DNA of 64,000 nucleotides from the NCBI RefSeq assembly GCF_008831285.2, contig NC_045145.1:1736001-1800000 (forward strand). The letters run 5' to 3'. The notes beneath the pieces are model-generated. The model did not search any database and was not told the DNA's origin. It worked only from the letters and a program-made list of their open reading frames with translations. A program made the position numbers and the translations under genes. This stretch comes from Nymphaea colorata. Taxonomy: Eukaryota; Streptophyta; Magnoliopsida; Nymphaeales; Nymphaeaceae. Positions 23,020 through 35,489 of the stretch are shown piece by piece (the first letter of the stretch is position 1; each line of letters starts with the position of its first letter).

Positions 23020-24586
23020 AAGACCGTGTATATCCTCGGTATTCAGCAATACTCCACAGCTCAATCGGCTACAAGTCCTCCGACGATGGTCAATCTCCAA
23101 TTCACAGGCTCCTAGTGTTTAAGACAACACTAGCAGTTTACTGTTCTTGTAAGAAACAACTGAACAGAAAGTAATGGAGGAGGTGCGTCAGCCGAATAGC
23201 ATGAAACCCCAATTGTGTGATGTAGATTGGGGGAAGCTATCTTCAGATTGACGCTGAAGATCGTCCTTCCCCTTCAAATGGATGGTAGATTGGAATGTAG
23301 TCCACCACCAGCCTGCTACGCCTGTGATGTTCGCTTCTAGAAAACAGGAGCAGTCACTGTATGCAATCAGAAATCTCAGATGAATGCACGAGTGGAGATG
23401 CTTCACCAGAGATGAGATCAACCCCTACTATCTGTAATCGAATTTGGGGGATGCTGGCGTCGAACAGGCGATGATGCACACCTCTTCAGGACAGCTCCTT
23501 GCTACAATATCGAGCCCCAATAGGTTCTGTTTCCCACCTAATTCTACAGCTCGCTGCCACAACTATCAGTAGAGAGTATGGTGCTGCGAAGGAATCAAGA
23601 GCTCAAGCAAAAGATAATTCTATAGATCATCAAGCTTGAGTCATGGAGAATGCACCAGAGAATCGATTCACCCAAGTCTGTAATAGAATTTGGGGAAATG
23701 GGTGAGAATCCCTCTCGTAGGTGTGGAACCAGCTCCCAGATGAGCGTTCCTTCAAAAAATCATAAACCTGGGTACAGAGGTCCAAAAATCATGAAATTTG
23801 ATCTGGAGGAAGCCAAGATCTGGGGAATTAGACGCTCCAAAAATCAGGCTCAAAGTCGTTTCCAAGAGGTGACTAATTGAAGCTTGAAGTTGCACCTGGT
23901 TTTGCCTGAAATCAGCCTGTTGCAGGACTCAGGCAACGTCTAGAGCGAGTCAAATTCAAAAATTTGCCAAAATTAAACTGTAGCTTGGATTGAGCTGAAA
24001 TTTGGACCAGTGATAGCTGAGATTATGATGTACGAAGGCCTAAAAATTCAGCTTCAGGGCAGCTTACAAAAGGTGAGTCGTTGAGGATTGAAATCAGCCT
24101 AGTTTCTTGTGTCACTGAGAACTGCACCCGCCTAATTCCGCAGTCCACCGTCATGATTCCGATTAGCTCCGGCGAACTCTCCAAAATTACTCGAATTCTT
24201 CCCAAACTTCACCAGAATGATCCCCCAAGAGTTATGAAGACGTCTGAATTTCCCCACTCAGATCAACCTCTGATCACCGGAATTGTGATGATTTTTGGAG
24301 ATTGTCGTCACTGTCTTCGGAACAGGAATTCAGCATCTGTTTCTTCATCTTCAGTCAGTCGATTCCTCACTGTTTCACTCCGTAGCTCGTCGCAGGGGAT
24401 ATGCAACAATTGGACTCAGATTGCGTCAGTGAGAATCAATTCTTAAAAGAATTGAAATCCATCTAAGTCAGACATTAGGTGATATGTCTAAAACAGGGAT
24501 TGTTGTCACTTGAACTCGTCAGCATCTCAAATCCCTCTCAAATCCTTCGATCTCAGTCAGATTAGACCGATCAGAACGTGTTCGCA
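23020..24586 (-). repeat. 5' LTR of the gypsy-type element
   Basis: Partner of 18,140-19,745. On the minus strand it starts TGCGAACACG and differs from the other LTR by scattered substitutions and a 35-bp deletion. The divergence suggests an old insertion. Confidence 0.85.
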
Positions 24587-25580
24587 TCCCAAAATTTTGT
24601 TGGTTTTTGAGTGCTTCAAAAAATTGAGTTTTGTTTTGACCGTCGGTACGATGATTGATCGTTCCCGCCGCCTTTATCGGGGGAAATCAATGCAAGGGCT
24701 ATGTTCATCATTGATGTATTTCATTTTAACTTAAACATCCTTTTGATTCTATATGCGGTGTAGAAAATATTGAAAGTTTGATGTTTCAAATTTTTGGAAA
24801 GATTGTTGAAGGGTTGCCAAAAAATGTGAAATGTTTTGAGGAAAAAGTGGAATAGTAAGTATTATTTGAAAAGCTTGTGAAATCATTTTGAAATAACTTT
24901 AGTGTTATCTTAAGACTTTAAGTAGGTTTGAGATTTTGCTCTAATTCGGTTACCACCTAGTTAGAGCTCCATCCCATCTTGCTTAAGTTCTTTTGGAGAG
25001 ATGCTTGTGATCATAAGTAAAATAAAGTGGGTGAGAATGCATTTATCCTATATGAATGTAAAACATTCCTACCACAACATTCATCTAAAGTCATTCCTAC
25101 CACAACGTACATCTAAGGTTTTTGTTGTTGTATATAAGAAGGAAAATTTTTGAAAGGGGATTGAGATTGCCGACCATCAAGAATGACTCCAATGTTGGGT
25201 CATTACTTGGTTCGTGGTTTTAATGAAGTTGGTAAATAAAAATATCATGAGAGGAGAATGTTAAAAAGAATACAAGAGATAAAACATTCTTATGAAAATA
25301 AAGAGAGAGAGATAGAGAAAGACATGCATACATGTGTACATACCATCACATATACACATATATGAAAGCTTAAGAGAAAAAGATGTATTTATTTGAAGAG
25401 AAAGAGAGATTTTAGAGGAAAAGAAAAATATCATACGTATATATGGGTATGAGAAATTTTATAAGAGAAAATATTTGTCTTGAAAAGAGGAATAAATATT
25501 TGAAAGAGAGGAAATGGGGCACATGTACATACGTATTCATGCACATATGAAAATTTATAAAATGGAAAGTGAAAGCTATT
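24587..25580. other. Unique spacer between gypsy element and copy 2
   Basis: Single-copy, AT- and purine-rich. A short repeat CATTCCTACCACAACRT is at about 25,063 and 25,094. GA-rich runs lie at 25,300-25,410. No exon seen. Confidence 0.5.
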
Positions 25581-26654
25581 TTAGAATGTATATGAATATT
25601 GGAGCTGTTATGCCTTGGTATTTACTTTGTGTATTTGTTTCTCTTCATTAGTCAAGCCTTTCTGAATGGGTCGAACCTAGTTAGTTAGCTGAATTATTTT
25701 GCAAACATATATTAGTCATCGATTTGTTTTTTCGTTATTCGCCTCTGATCATTGACATTACTTATATCATAAGCATTCAGTATTTTTGAAGGTCCTCTGT
25801 TTCCGTTGAGTCAATACAACATTTAGTTTTGGTATCAACTCTTTACGAAGACAGGCATAACCATGATTTGGCAAACCTGTAAAAACTACAAAAATCATTC
25901 TCTATTTTAGAGTCAGAAGACTTATAACGTTCTGATCTGGTATAAAGTTGAATTTGGGTTTGATTGTTGGTTTGAAGTTTCTTGTGTGAAAATCAGCCGA
26001 CAAAATTTCAAATTTTTTTCAACTTTGAGTTCTTTGATATATTGTTGTTAAACTTTTCGCTGTTTCTATTTCTCACAAACAAAAAATTTGAAAACTGAGC
26101 TCTATTTCTTGTTTTTTGAATTCTATCTAGGAAACAGATTTTTCAATTCTACTTTTTACAAATTTTTTAGTGAAATTTTCTGGTTATTATTATTATTTAT
26201 TTATTTAAGGCTCTGTATCCATATCAAAGCCAATACTCCAACCTACACAGTTTTAGACTTTTTCTTTAGTGGGGAGAATTGTGATTTTGCATATATTTGT
26301 GTGTTATTGCTAGGAACATTATCTAGTAAGGTTTTTGATTGCCTTATTGTGTTCGAGCCCTTCCTCACTTGGGTCTCCTCTAGAGTTAGAGCTCAAGCCT
26401 GTTCATGTCTATGAGAAGGAGTGGGCTGCCGAGCCACTAGGTCCTTGCTTTAGGATCTCAAGGCGTCACTCTTTCTTGGAGTCCTTGGTGAGTCTGAGGA
26501 TAGGGATGTGGTGCGACCTCTAGGGTGAGAATACAGGGGGAGGCATAACGTGCATGGGTGCTTAGAGACTTGGTAGGGATTCAGCTTGGCTAGGTGGGTG
26601 CTAAAGGAGAGGGGCATGGAGGGGATGGGAGTGATTGAAGTCAGGGGGCTATAC

Positions 26655-26657
<3 letters not shown>

Positions 26658-26690
<33 letters not shown>
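26658..26690. repeat. (GA)n microsatellite
   Basis: About 16 GA units, expanded relative to the matching short run at 3099-3118 in copy 1. Confidence 0.9.
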
Positions 26691-27739
26691 AGGGGCTTGA
26701 ATCTTCCTTGTGCATGTCCTTCATCATTTTCTGTACAGCCAATCGAGTTTCTCTAAGTCGAACATGGATTCATTTGGTTGTCCTTATGAAATTTATGTTC
26801 TTTTTTGTGAAGAACACATTTTAAATTGATTTTTCTTGATGTTTTGATCTAGTTCGAGATGCATGAAAGTTTGGTTTGAAATTGAATTTTCTTCTTGTTG
26901 CCTTCTTAGCTGTAGTTCAATATAGTGGGGACATGGTTCAAGGTAGTGCTCATGGTTCAGAATGCCATGCTTGTTTGAGTCTTAGTTAAAGTAGTTGCAG
27001 TTTGATTGTTATCTATCGTGTTCTCTTCATTGAGCTTGTGATTCTATTTAAATGCGGATACGTTAGTTGTGCGGATACGTTAGTAGTTGCACATGTCATG
27101 GCTATACCAGGTATAAAAGGATGCATGTGTATACTAGAGTTTTATAGTCATCTATATTTACTGCTACTTCTTCTACATCGGTATCTTCACATTGTTTTGT
27201 TTCTCACTTCAAGCCTCTTGAAAAGGCTAGCCCCTTTCTCTCTTGAGTACATAGGACACTTGAATATGCTTTTTTGTGTGGGAGACTCTACCTGTCTTCA
27301 TAATTGTTGATGGTGCAGTAGAACAAGGAGGCAATAGGATGATCTATAAAAATTTGATCATTGGTTCTGCGTGCATTGTATTTTCTCCTAAAATTGGTAG
27401 CCAATTAAAAGGTGGTTGTGAAGAAAGGGATTAGGAGCATTTTATCACCTCCTCCTATGCATCAATGTGTGAGTGCAATTTTTCAAATTATGATCTTATG
27501 TTGTTTTTCAGGATTTGTGGATTAATTGGAAAACTTTAGCTAGGGATTTGCATTTGAGTTTGTACAATTAAACTTGTTTAGGTATGAAGCTCAATTTGTG
27601 ATGGCACATGTACAGGGTTCATCTCTTTTTTTTTCCATTTTTTTACTGCAGGTAGTTGAATTTGGCATCCTTCATATATTTCTGCTATGTATTCTTGACA
27701 TACTTTTAAAAATTTAAGTTATTCAACCGCTGTTTGTAG

Positions 27740-27979
27740 GACCTCTTAACTATTGCTGCAAGAGAAGCAAAGTTGATGTACTGGTTTCCTACTAAGCCAC
27801 ATGGAATGACGATGCTTTTTCTAGTTCTTTAGATAGTGTTGGCTATTGGGTTGAGGGCATGCCATTTGTGCACTCATTGAGTGGTTACTGGAAATTTTAT
27901 TTGGTAACTAGCCCCACAAGAACACCTATGAGGTTCTATGAGAGTACATTCGAAGATATAAATTGCAAAGAGCTACCAG
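27740..27979 (+). pseudogene. LacZ-type beta-galactosidase exon, copy 2, with stop
   Basis: Same 240-bp exon as 4148-4387, with splice sites kept (TTTGTAG, GTTTGTG). It differs at about 14 positions. A TAA at 27,793-27,795 stands where copy 1 has Leu (SNLA becomes SY*A). The GMPFVHSLSGYWKFYL core is still legible. As in copy 1 no further GH2 exon follows. Confidence 0.85.
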
Positions 27980-30160
27980 GTTTGTGTTTTTGTCTCATAT
28001 GCAAATCAGTGGCAGAGTTAGAAAGTTGAGCCTCCGGGCCACTGTCTTGTCATTTAGTAGAATATAAAATGTCGTTACACGTAAGATTTTCCTGAAACAG
28101 AAGATTGTTTTAGTTAATAGAATAACAAATTGCACTAAGACCCAAGATAACTTAATAAGTTAATGAACAATATAATTTTTAATGTCTTTTTTAAGACTCT
28201 TTTTTAATATGACAGAAAGGTGATGCCACTTAACAGGCCTTCTTTTTGGGAGTTTGTCCTATAAAAGTTGACTTGATTTTTATATTTGTGTAAAGAAAAC
28301 TAAATCCACACTACAAGATGAAATTGCTTCCTGAAATGGATTTTCAATGAGAAGATGGGTGTTCATAAAAATTTGTCTACATCAAACTTTATGTGCAACC
28401 AGTACAAAAGAAACACGGCAATTGTTATACTCTCTTATAATCGTTGTTCATTAAGAAAACATTTTTCCTTTTTTTAATATGGCAAATTTTGAAAAGAGAA
28501 ACTGCATGTGGGCCTTTGCACATCCCAAGCCATGGGTGGCCCGTCTATGATGTCAACTAATTTTGTGTGATATTATTTTATACTTCTTGCTCCTTTGCCT
28601 ATCCACCAAAAGTGGGAGTGGTCATTGTTTCTCTAAGCTTTACAGTGTCATGTTCACATATGTGACTACTTATCTTTCTATTGCTCTCATTCACTTATAC
28701 TAAATTACAATGTTGACAAATACCTACACTTTCTGAGTTTTGCAAGGTGACTGCCCTGTTCATAAATCCTACAACCTGTAAAGAATCTCGAGTCACACCT
28801 ATTCAGGTACTAAGGACTCGGATTGTGAATGTATGGCATGTGTTTGAGAGAGAGAGAGATTTCTAAATCTTCGTAAATGTTGTCTTCGCAAGTTTGTTCT
28901 AACTAGAACAGGGTAATCTTGCATAGCCAACAAGAACGAGGTAATTCTATATCATGCAATCACATGCTTTAAGACCTTGTTGTCTTTGATTTGATATTTA
29001 AAATATTTGCGATCAAATAGTATTTGAGTATGCTTTGCATTTGTGACTTGTTTTTTTCTGTTGAATAAGAACACAAACTTTATATTTGCATTGTTAAAAT
29101 TAGTTTGTAATGTCAGCACAAAGTTAACTTCGGATGTTCTTTATTTTTATGTTTCTTCGTGCATTGGTGAACATTGACCATGTGAAGTCAACTTACCCAA
29201 TTCACTAGCCCACCGTTTGCGTTAGTTCTTGTAGTGCATTTTCAAGTAGTCCTCCTTGGAATGCTGGACCATGACCCCATATGCTTATTTTGCAGCTTTG
29301 GCATTCATTTTCTTTCTATGTAGCCCACCATTTTCTTGACCTAAACATGCAACTTTTGCATAACTTGGTAAACTCGACCTCCGAACTGGCTTCTTCACTT
29401 TGAGACAAATTAAAGTAGCAACATTGAATTTCGATGCTGTTGACATATGGAACTTTTCTTTATAAAATATCTACGGTAGTTAGTTTGTCATTGCTGTGGA
29501 TGTGTATGGTGCAATGTTTAGATATTAACTATTCCATATTTATGTGTATTGAATAAGTTTTTGTTCTAGTGATACAAGAAGGATGTAGGTGAAACCAACT
29601 AAATAGGCTACTGAGTGAGGCCTAGTTTGTGGATGGTACACACGTTTCTTTGAGAAGCCTTCCTTCAGTTAATTATGATTTTGAGTCTAGCAAACCCCCT
29701 CCCACTAAAAACTGTTTTTTAGAGGGTCAAGTTGTTTTTACATGTATATTTTATAATTCCCATTTTAACCATATGTAGTTAACAAACCAACAAGAAAATC
29801 TTGAAAATTAGTGTTATCTTCTCAGCTGTTTTATTACATTTTTTCTATTTATATTTATATTTGGCAATGCTTTCCTGAAAAATCTTGAAAATTGCATGTA
29901 CATACTGATGTATGTGACTCCATGCTCGTGCAAACCAATAAGTAGCAGCTTTTCATGAGTTTGCTGAATGTTTAGAGAGAATTGTGACAAAGATAGGTTG
30001 TTTACATATTTTCACCTGCTATGCCTGTGCATCTCATTGCAATGTAGCTTATTTGCTAACTCTTCTTTCTTTTCCTCGCATATTGTGCAGAACCTGAACA
30101 CTATAAGCTGGTTGCTGAGGCAAAGTTCCCAGTAATTTTATATTACAGTCCACATTCAAA
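27980..30160. other. Intron-like non-coding DNA, copy 2
   Basis: Counterpart of 4,388-6,560. The GA run near 28,846-28,858 is shorter than in copy 1. No supported gene. Confidence 0.5.
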
Positions 30161-30169
30161 TTCATTTGT

Positions 30170-30577
30170 TGATATGTAAGTATACTATAAAATATATACT
30201 TCATACATGTATTGTATATATGTTAACATATATCTATATACATATATTAACATATCACATACTATATAAGTATACACATATCACATATATAATAGATATA
30301 TTTATTATATTCCACTTATATGTATATACCATTATATTATAGTATAATATAGTACATATGTACATACATATATAGTTTCAAATGTTATACATATTATGCA
30401 TATACATACATATATATGTAATATGTTTATATATATGTTTATACATATATGTGTATATGTATATATGATGTCATACATTAATATGATTACACTTGTATAT
30501 ATCCATAGTATGTAACTATGTTATATAATATGCATCTATGTCACAACACACACACACCACAACACACACACACACAC

Positions 30578-30625
<48 letters not shown>

Positions 30626-31390
30626 ATACACACATTGTTTGTTATATATGTAATTTTATTTGTGTAATTCAAGGTTTTATTAAAAAGAGTAAATGGGGGG
30701 GGGGAGGAGAGAGAGAGAGAGGAAGGAAAAAAGAAGAGGAAAAGATAGGAGAAGGAAAATAAGAAAAAAAACAAGAGAAAAGAATAACAGATGCCGCCAG
30801 GAGCATCCCATTAGGTTTGATCGAGTTGAGTGACGTGCCAGGCCGCACCCGCATTGGTGCCGGTGCGCCACCATAGTTCGTGCACCCATGTGACTTACTT
30901 TATAACATGTTATATTACATATGCAATACATAATTATTATATATGTATATATATATTACGTAACATATATAATACACACACACGCACACACACACACACA
31001 CATATATATTTATGTATATATATATATAATAAATTTATGTATATATTACATATATGTAATACAAGTAATATATTGTGTTATAATGTGTACATATAGTTGT
31101 ATGTATATAATAATATAGTATATGACATAAATAGTATAGAGTTATATGTATATGTACATATAAGTATTATAGTTTTATATATGTATATTACATAAATATT
31201 ATATGTAATTGTATATAATGTATATATGACATCAGAGATGTAGTATATTACTATGTAACGTATATGTAATTGTATAATATATATATAATACATAAAATAT
31301 ATGATGTATATGATATATGTATATTTATAATATCTGTATACATTCACATATAACATGTAGGTAACTATGTGATTTATACGTACTATGTAT
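30170..31390. repeat. TA-rich microsatellite tract, copy 2, with degraded MITE
   Basis: Counterpart of 6,560-7,735. The MITE left end (TATGTCAC at 30,537) has been replaced beyond 8 bp by CA and TA repeats. The right end GCACCCATGTGACTTA at 30,882-30,897 is kept. A run of about ten G is at 30,695-30,704. Confidence 0.85.
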
Positions 31391-32137
31391 GACAATACTA
31401 TATATTGATGCAGAACAAACATAGATGCTAAACATGATAAGAGTGGTAACTGAGCATTCTTGGTGTCCCTCAAGGCCAGCGCACTCAATGTGACAACACC
31501 TGAGTTTGGAAACTGGTCCCAAGCAGGAGTAGCAGAATTACGAACGGGGCTTGGACATTGGAAAGCCAAAATAAGGTGCTTTTGAAGTGTCTTGAGAGCA
31601 CTATTTAAAGAAAGAAGCCAGCTTCCTTTGTGACCAGAACTGTGCTTCCCATTCAGGCAACTGATGCAAGCTTCTTTTTCAGTAAAATCTAGATTCCTAA
31701 TGTAATCAAACCATATTTTATAAATCTTTGCCCAAGCTTAAAACTTAATTATGCAAAAAGTTTGGAGTTTGAAACTTTAAAGTTTGATCATTGTTTATAA
31801 GTTATATCTTTTTGCTGGCTAGTTGTTTCTTAACTTGCTACTTTGGCTCTTGTTTGCTTCGTGATATACTTTTGGGTCACTTACAGTTCATTTATTGGTT
31901 CCTACTTCCGAAAATTTTTAGGGGTCTCTCTACTCGCTCTCGATTCCATACTAACCCTGGTCCCAAGAACAGAGGCAAATGTGAATAAGTGCTTGGTGTT
32001 TTAACTAACTGGAAATAATTATGCTTTAGATAAGTTATTCCCTATCGTCTTGTTATGATGTTATCTGTTTTTGGGAAACAAGGAAGATTGATATTGCTAG
32101 TCCATGACTATTTTTTGTTTTCTTTTGATAATTGCAG
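31391..32137. other. Non-coding stretch, copy 2
   Basis: Counterpart of 7,736-8,469, including the possible small exon reading FHTNPGPKNRG at about 31,921-31,976. Nothing identified. Confidence 0.4.
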
Positions 32138-32274
32138 AATGTTGATATGGACAATTTTGATGACTTTGGCACCGATTTGTATACAGTGCCTGAGACTTCC
32201 TGCTTGGGCACAGGCTTTGATGAAAACGAGCTAAAATGCATAGATAATGAAGAGACAGACAATGCAGCTCAAAG
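32138..32274 (+). CDS. Unidentified acidic exon, copy 2, open
   Basis: 137 bp between acceptor ATTGCAG and donor GTTGAT. It is open for 45 codons: NVDMDNFDDFGTDLYTVPET, then GTGFDENELKCIDNEE and TDNAAQ. Unlike copy 1 it has no frameshift. It is strongly acidic with a repeated Asp/Phe pattern. It is not assigned to a family, and it may be an orphan exon since neighbours are unidentified or broken (TGA in the 32,8xx-32,9xx exon candidate). Confidence 0.5.
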
Positions 32275-33729
32275 GTTGATGATTTTAATTGTTAATATGT
32301 TCATCGATTGGTTTCTCATTTTGCATTCCTCTAGCACATGCCAATTTAGTGCTTCTGTTAGAAATATATGCACATGAATAAATATTTTATGCTTAAGTTG
32401 GTCTTAAAGAACTGTTTTTTTTCTTGTGTTATGTTAATTTCTTTTTTCCCAAACTAATTACTTATTTACTCTCTAGTCTCCACTTTCAAATGACATCATT
32501 CTGGTGCATCTTGCAAGCAGGACATGTTCAGCGATTCATGTAAATTTGAAGTTCATTTCCTTCTTGTCTGCAATCTCCATTATGTTATTGTGTATTTCCC
32601 ACATTAACTTACAACAGTCTTGTTCTTACTTGGTTTTTCTCTTCTCCAACTTGGCTGCCTATTAAGTACATGATGGTATCCAGCGTTCTAGCCATATATT
32701 GGTGCTGTTTATAATGTTAAATTAATAGTGGTTATCACAATGCCTCTCTGACATGATAATACTGTGATTTGTTAGTGAGCTAAGAACAAGTTGGCTTCGT
32801 TTGATTTAAGTGGTTTTTTTATTAATAAATATTGCTACTATTATTGCTGTTATCACATTTATTCAGCAATTTGACATGATTTTGAGCCGTTCAAGAATGA
32901 CCCTGGCTGGAATTATACTTTATTTCATGGTACTGAAATCCATGGATCCAATCAATCCTCTTTCATCAATATAGATCACATGTCCTTTTTGTTTTTAATT
33001 ATTTTCAATATTCTGAATTTTTTGTTTTTTCTCTTTTACCTTTTTATCATAAACAATACAATTTTTAACTTTCTCTGATTCACAAATGATTCCTATTTTT
33101 GTTTCAGCTAATCGTTTGAATCTTTTGCTGACTAATTAGATTTAGGAATAAATTTTAGCATCACTTCTTTTATTGACAACAATTTTTGTTCCTCGTTGAC
33201 TGTTTCTTAATTCTTCTGTCTTCTTTTATGCTATTTTATTGAACTCTTTTCTTGTGTCTTGCTTCAAAATCTTTTCGAAGCCTTTCTTAAGGTGCCAGGA
33301 CCTTAAAGCAGGTGAGCTCATTGACGTTTCTTCTGAATGAGTGTGACTTTTGTTGTTTAAATATCTCAAGAGCATTTGATATATGTTTATTGTTGCTATT
33401 CCTTTTTCTCTTTTTATCATTAGACAAAATCATGTTCTGAAAGACTGTGCTATGGAAAGGAAAGTGTAGTGCAAGCAGATCTAGGTCTTGTGCCAAAAGA
33501 TCCAAAGCTTGATAAGTATGCTCTCAGCTGTATATTTATGTTTCTTCTTGTTTATCTGGTCACCTCAAGAAAGTCATTTTTCAGCTATCATCTCTGTTAT
33601 CAAATTTCGGGAATCAAATGCATCAGGTTTGTATTCCGAGTTCTACATGTGCCACTTGGGAGAACGATGATTGTGAAAACTGGTTTTCTGTAATCTTTTT
33701 CCATTTTGCTTCTTGTGGGCTGTAGATTC
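32275..33729. other. Intron-like DNA, copy 2
   Basis: Counterpart of 8,606-10,060. The exon candidate near 32,868-32,928 carries TGA for Trp (I*HDFEPFKNDPGWNY). The 56-bp block is at 33,625-33,680. Confidence 0.45.
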
Positions 33730-35480
33730 TGCATCGGAGAAATTGAAGATAGTGCCATCGACATGGAATAATAGGTCGAAGAAAGGATGCCTTGTTGAAC
33801 CAGATGACGGTGGCCAATGTGCAATGTAACAACCCGACCCACTCCCGGGCTCGGGCACCTGGTTCAGCAGATCCCAACCCGCCCCCTAGCAGTTTTGTCT
33901 CCAGCCTGAAAAAGGCTAGGCACCAGGACAATCTTCTTATCAATGGCCTCCCTTTATAAGCCCTTGAAGATTCCTCACAATGTTCGATATGGGACTAAAC
34001 TTCTGGGATGTTACAATCCACTCCCCTTAAGGCACACGCGTCCGCGCGTGTGGGACTCCAGGTCCGAGTGTTAAAACCGGCTCTGATACCACTGTAACAA
34101 CCCAACCCACTCCCGGGCTCGGGCCCCTGGTTCGGTGGATCCCAACCCACCCCCTAGCAGTTTTGGCTCCAACCTGAAAAAGGCTAGGAACCAGGACAAT
34201 CTTCTTATCAATGGCCTCTTTTATAAGCCCTTGAAGATTCCTCACAATCTTCGATACGGGACTAAACTTCTGGGTTGTTACACGCAATGGAGGGTCAAGG
34301 TGCACAATGCCCCTAGGGAGAGTACCCAGACCAGGAGGCTGCAATTGCCATGCGGCTAGCATTGGAGATAACTGAACCTTCGGTAGAACTTGATGGTAGT
34401 GACGCAGTGGACTCTCTGACACACGCTCAAAGCATGAAGGTGCCAGGACAAAGGAGGAGAACTAGACTCACGCCTGGCAGGACACTGCCTTGACTTTCAA
34501 GCTAGAACGGGAAAAGAGAACCTAGGTTGGTCTCTTCAAGCAAAAAATGCAGTTGATGTTGCCCATGCTATCCAGGGCTAGCGACTGCATACCAACCAAG
34601 GAGGGCATTCTGCCACCAGTGGACCCAAGGAATGCCCTCAACCAGTGATTACAACACTTGTCTCCTAAGGAAAGGCAAGTATGTTTCAAGCACGGCCAGT
34701 GCGTCACGTGCAGAGCCAAATGGGGGCAACTACATGAGTGCAAGCAGCCAACGACCTGCTAGAAGAAGCTGAACCAGTGGCTCTTTCAGAGCTGCCAAAG
34801 GAGAGGGCAGAGGTGTGATTGTTACCTCTTCCGTCGCACAACCAGCCTATTAAAGGCAAACTGCGGGCAGCCCACACTCTCTATCTCCGTTTTGTGCCCG
34901 GCTATGAGGACAATGCCTACCAAGGAGACCCCAGCAACTACAGTGAATGTAAAAGGATATGTCGGCACTGCTGGAGAACTTGGCTCATTGAGGGTGGGTC
35001 TGCTCAAGCCATATTGAGTCAGCAGGGGGCTCGAATGCGGGTAAATACAGGAGGGCCCTTCGGCACTGCCTACAAACATTAGGAAAACAGGGTGCAGGGT
35101 CGACAACTCCATGCAAGCCTGTTTATTTTTATTGGATGGGGACCAGGCATTGAACTTGACACTTGACAGCCCTCGGCTAAAGTGACTCAGCAAGGATTCC
35201 TCCGACCTCCTTGAAAGAATAAGTAGGATCCTTGAGGAGGGTGGTGAAAGGGTGACCATATACAACTTGGGAACAAATGGCCCATCATGAATGCCTTGAG
35301 TTTTGAGAGAACCACCTCATACCAAGGTAAGGGGGCAACCAGTGTGAGGTGAACAAATGGGCCAAGACTACTGAGCTGGCCTAGGAGTATGACTAGTCCA
35401 CAACTTAACAAACCACATCAATTCGGGTCAAGTAAGGGGAAGAGAAACAATTTAGATTTTAGCATATACTGCCACCAAAT
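33730..35480 (+). mobile_element. Ty3/gypsy gag-protease relic, copy 2
   Basis: Counterpart of 10,060-11,335, interrupted by the TRIM. It is better preserved in places: zinc-knuckle-like CFKHGQCVTCRAKW..LHECKQ (near 34,684-34,745), TVNVKGYVGTAG, and the protease site relic LIEGGSAQAILSQQGARM (near 34,981-35,037) with Glu in place of the catalytic Asp. Several stops. Confidence 0.65.
33825..34282 (-). mobile_element. TRIM retrotransposon with target duplication
   Basis: Two LTRs of 191 and 190 bp (33,825-34,015 and 34,093-34,282), both TGTAACAACC..TGTTACA, with about a dozen differences. They enclose only 77 bp. On the minus strand, just inside the right LTR, is TGGTATCAGAGC, the initiator-Met tRNA primer-binding site, 2 nt after the LTR. 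The other end has the purine run AAGGGGAGTGGAT before the 3' LTR. The 5-bp flanks are TGCAA (33,820-33,824) and CGCAA (34,283-34,287). Copy 1 has the uninterrupted site ATACGCAATGG at about 10,157. No coding capacity: a textbook terminal-repeat retrotransposon in miniature. Confidence 0.95.
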
Positions 35481-35489
35481 TCTACCGGA

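Larger units (their letters stand above)
18140..24586 (-). mobile_element. Pol-less Ty3/gypsy-type LTR element (minus strand)
   Basis: Two long direct repeats, about 18,140-19,745 and 23,020-24,586, flank a minus-strand internal region. Gag and protease-like sequence fills about 22,980-21,250. The remaining 1.5 kb up to the 3' LTR (21,250-19,746) has no recognisable RT, RNase H or integrase. A purine-rich run (minus strand AGAAGTGGAGAGGA) lies directly before the 3' LTR start TGCTGACATT, as expected for a polypurine tract. No tRNA-like PBS was recognised next to the 5' LTR, and the outer LTR boundary is uncertain by some 20 bp. This suits a non-autonomous TR-GAG-like element or a deletion derivative. 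Confidence 0.8.
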
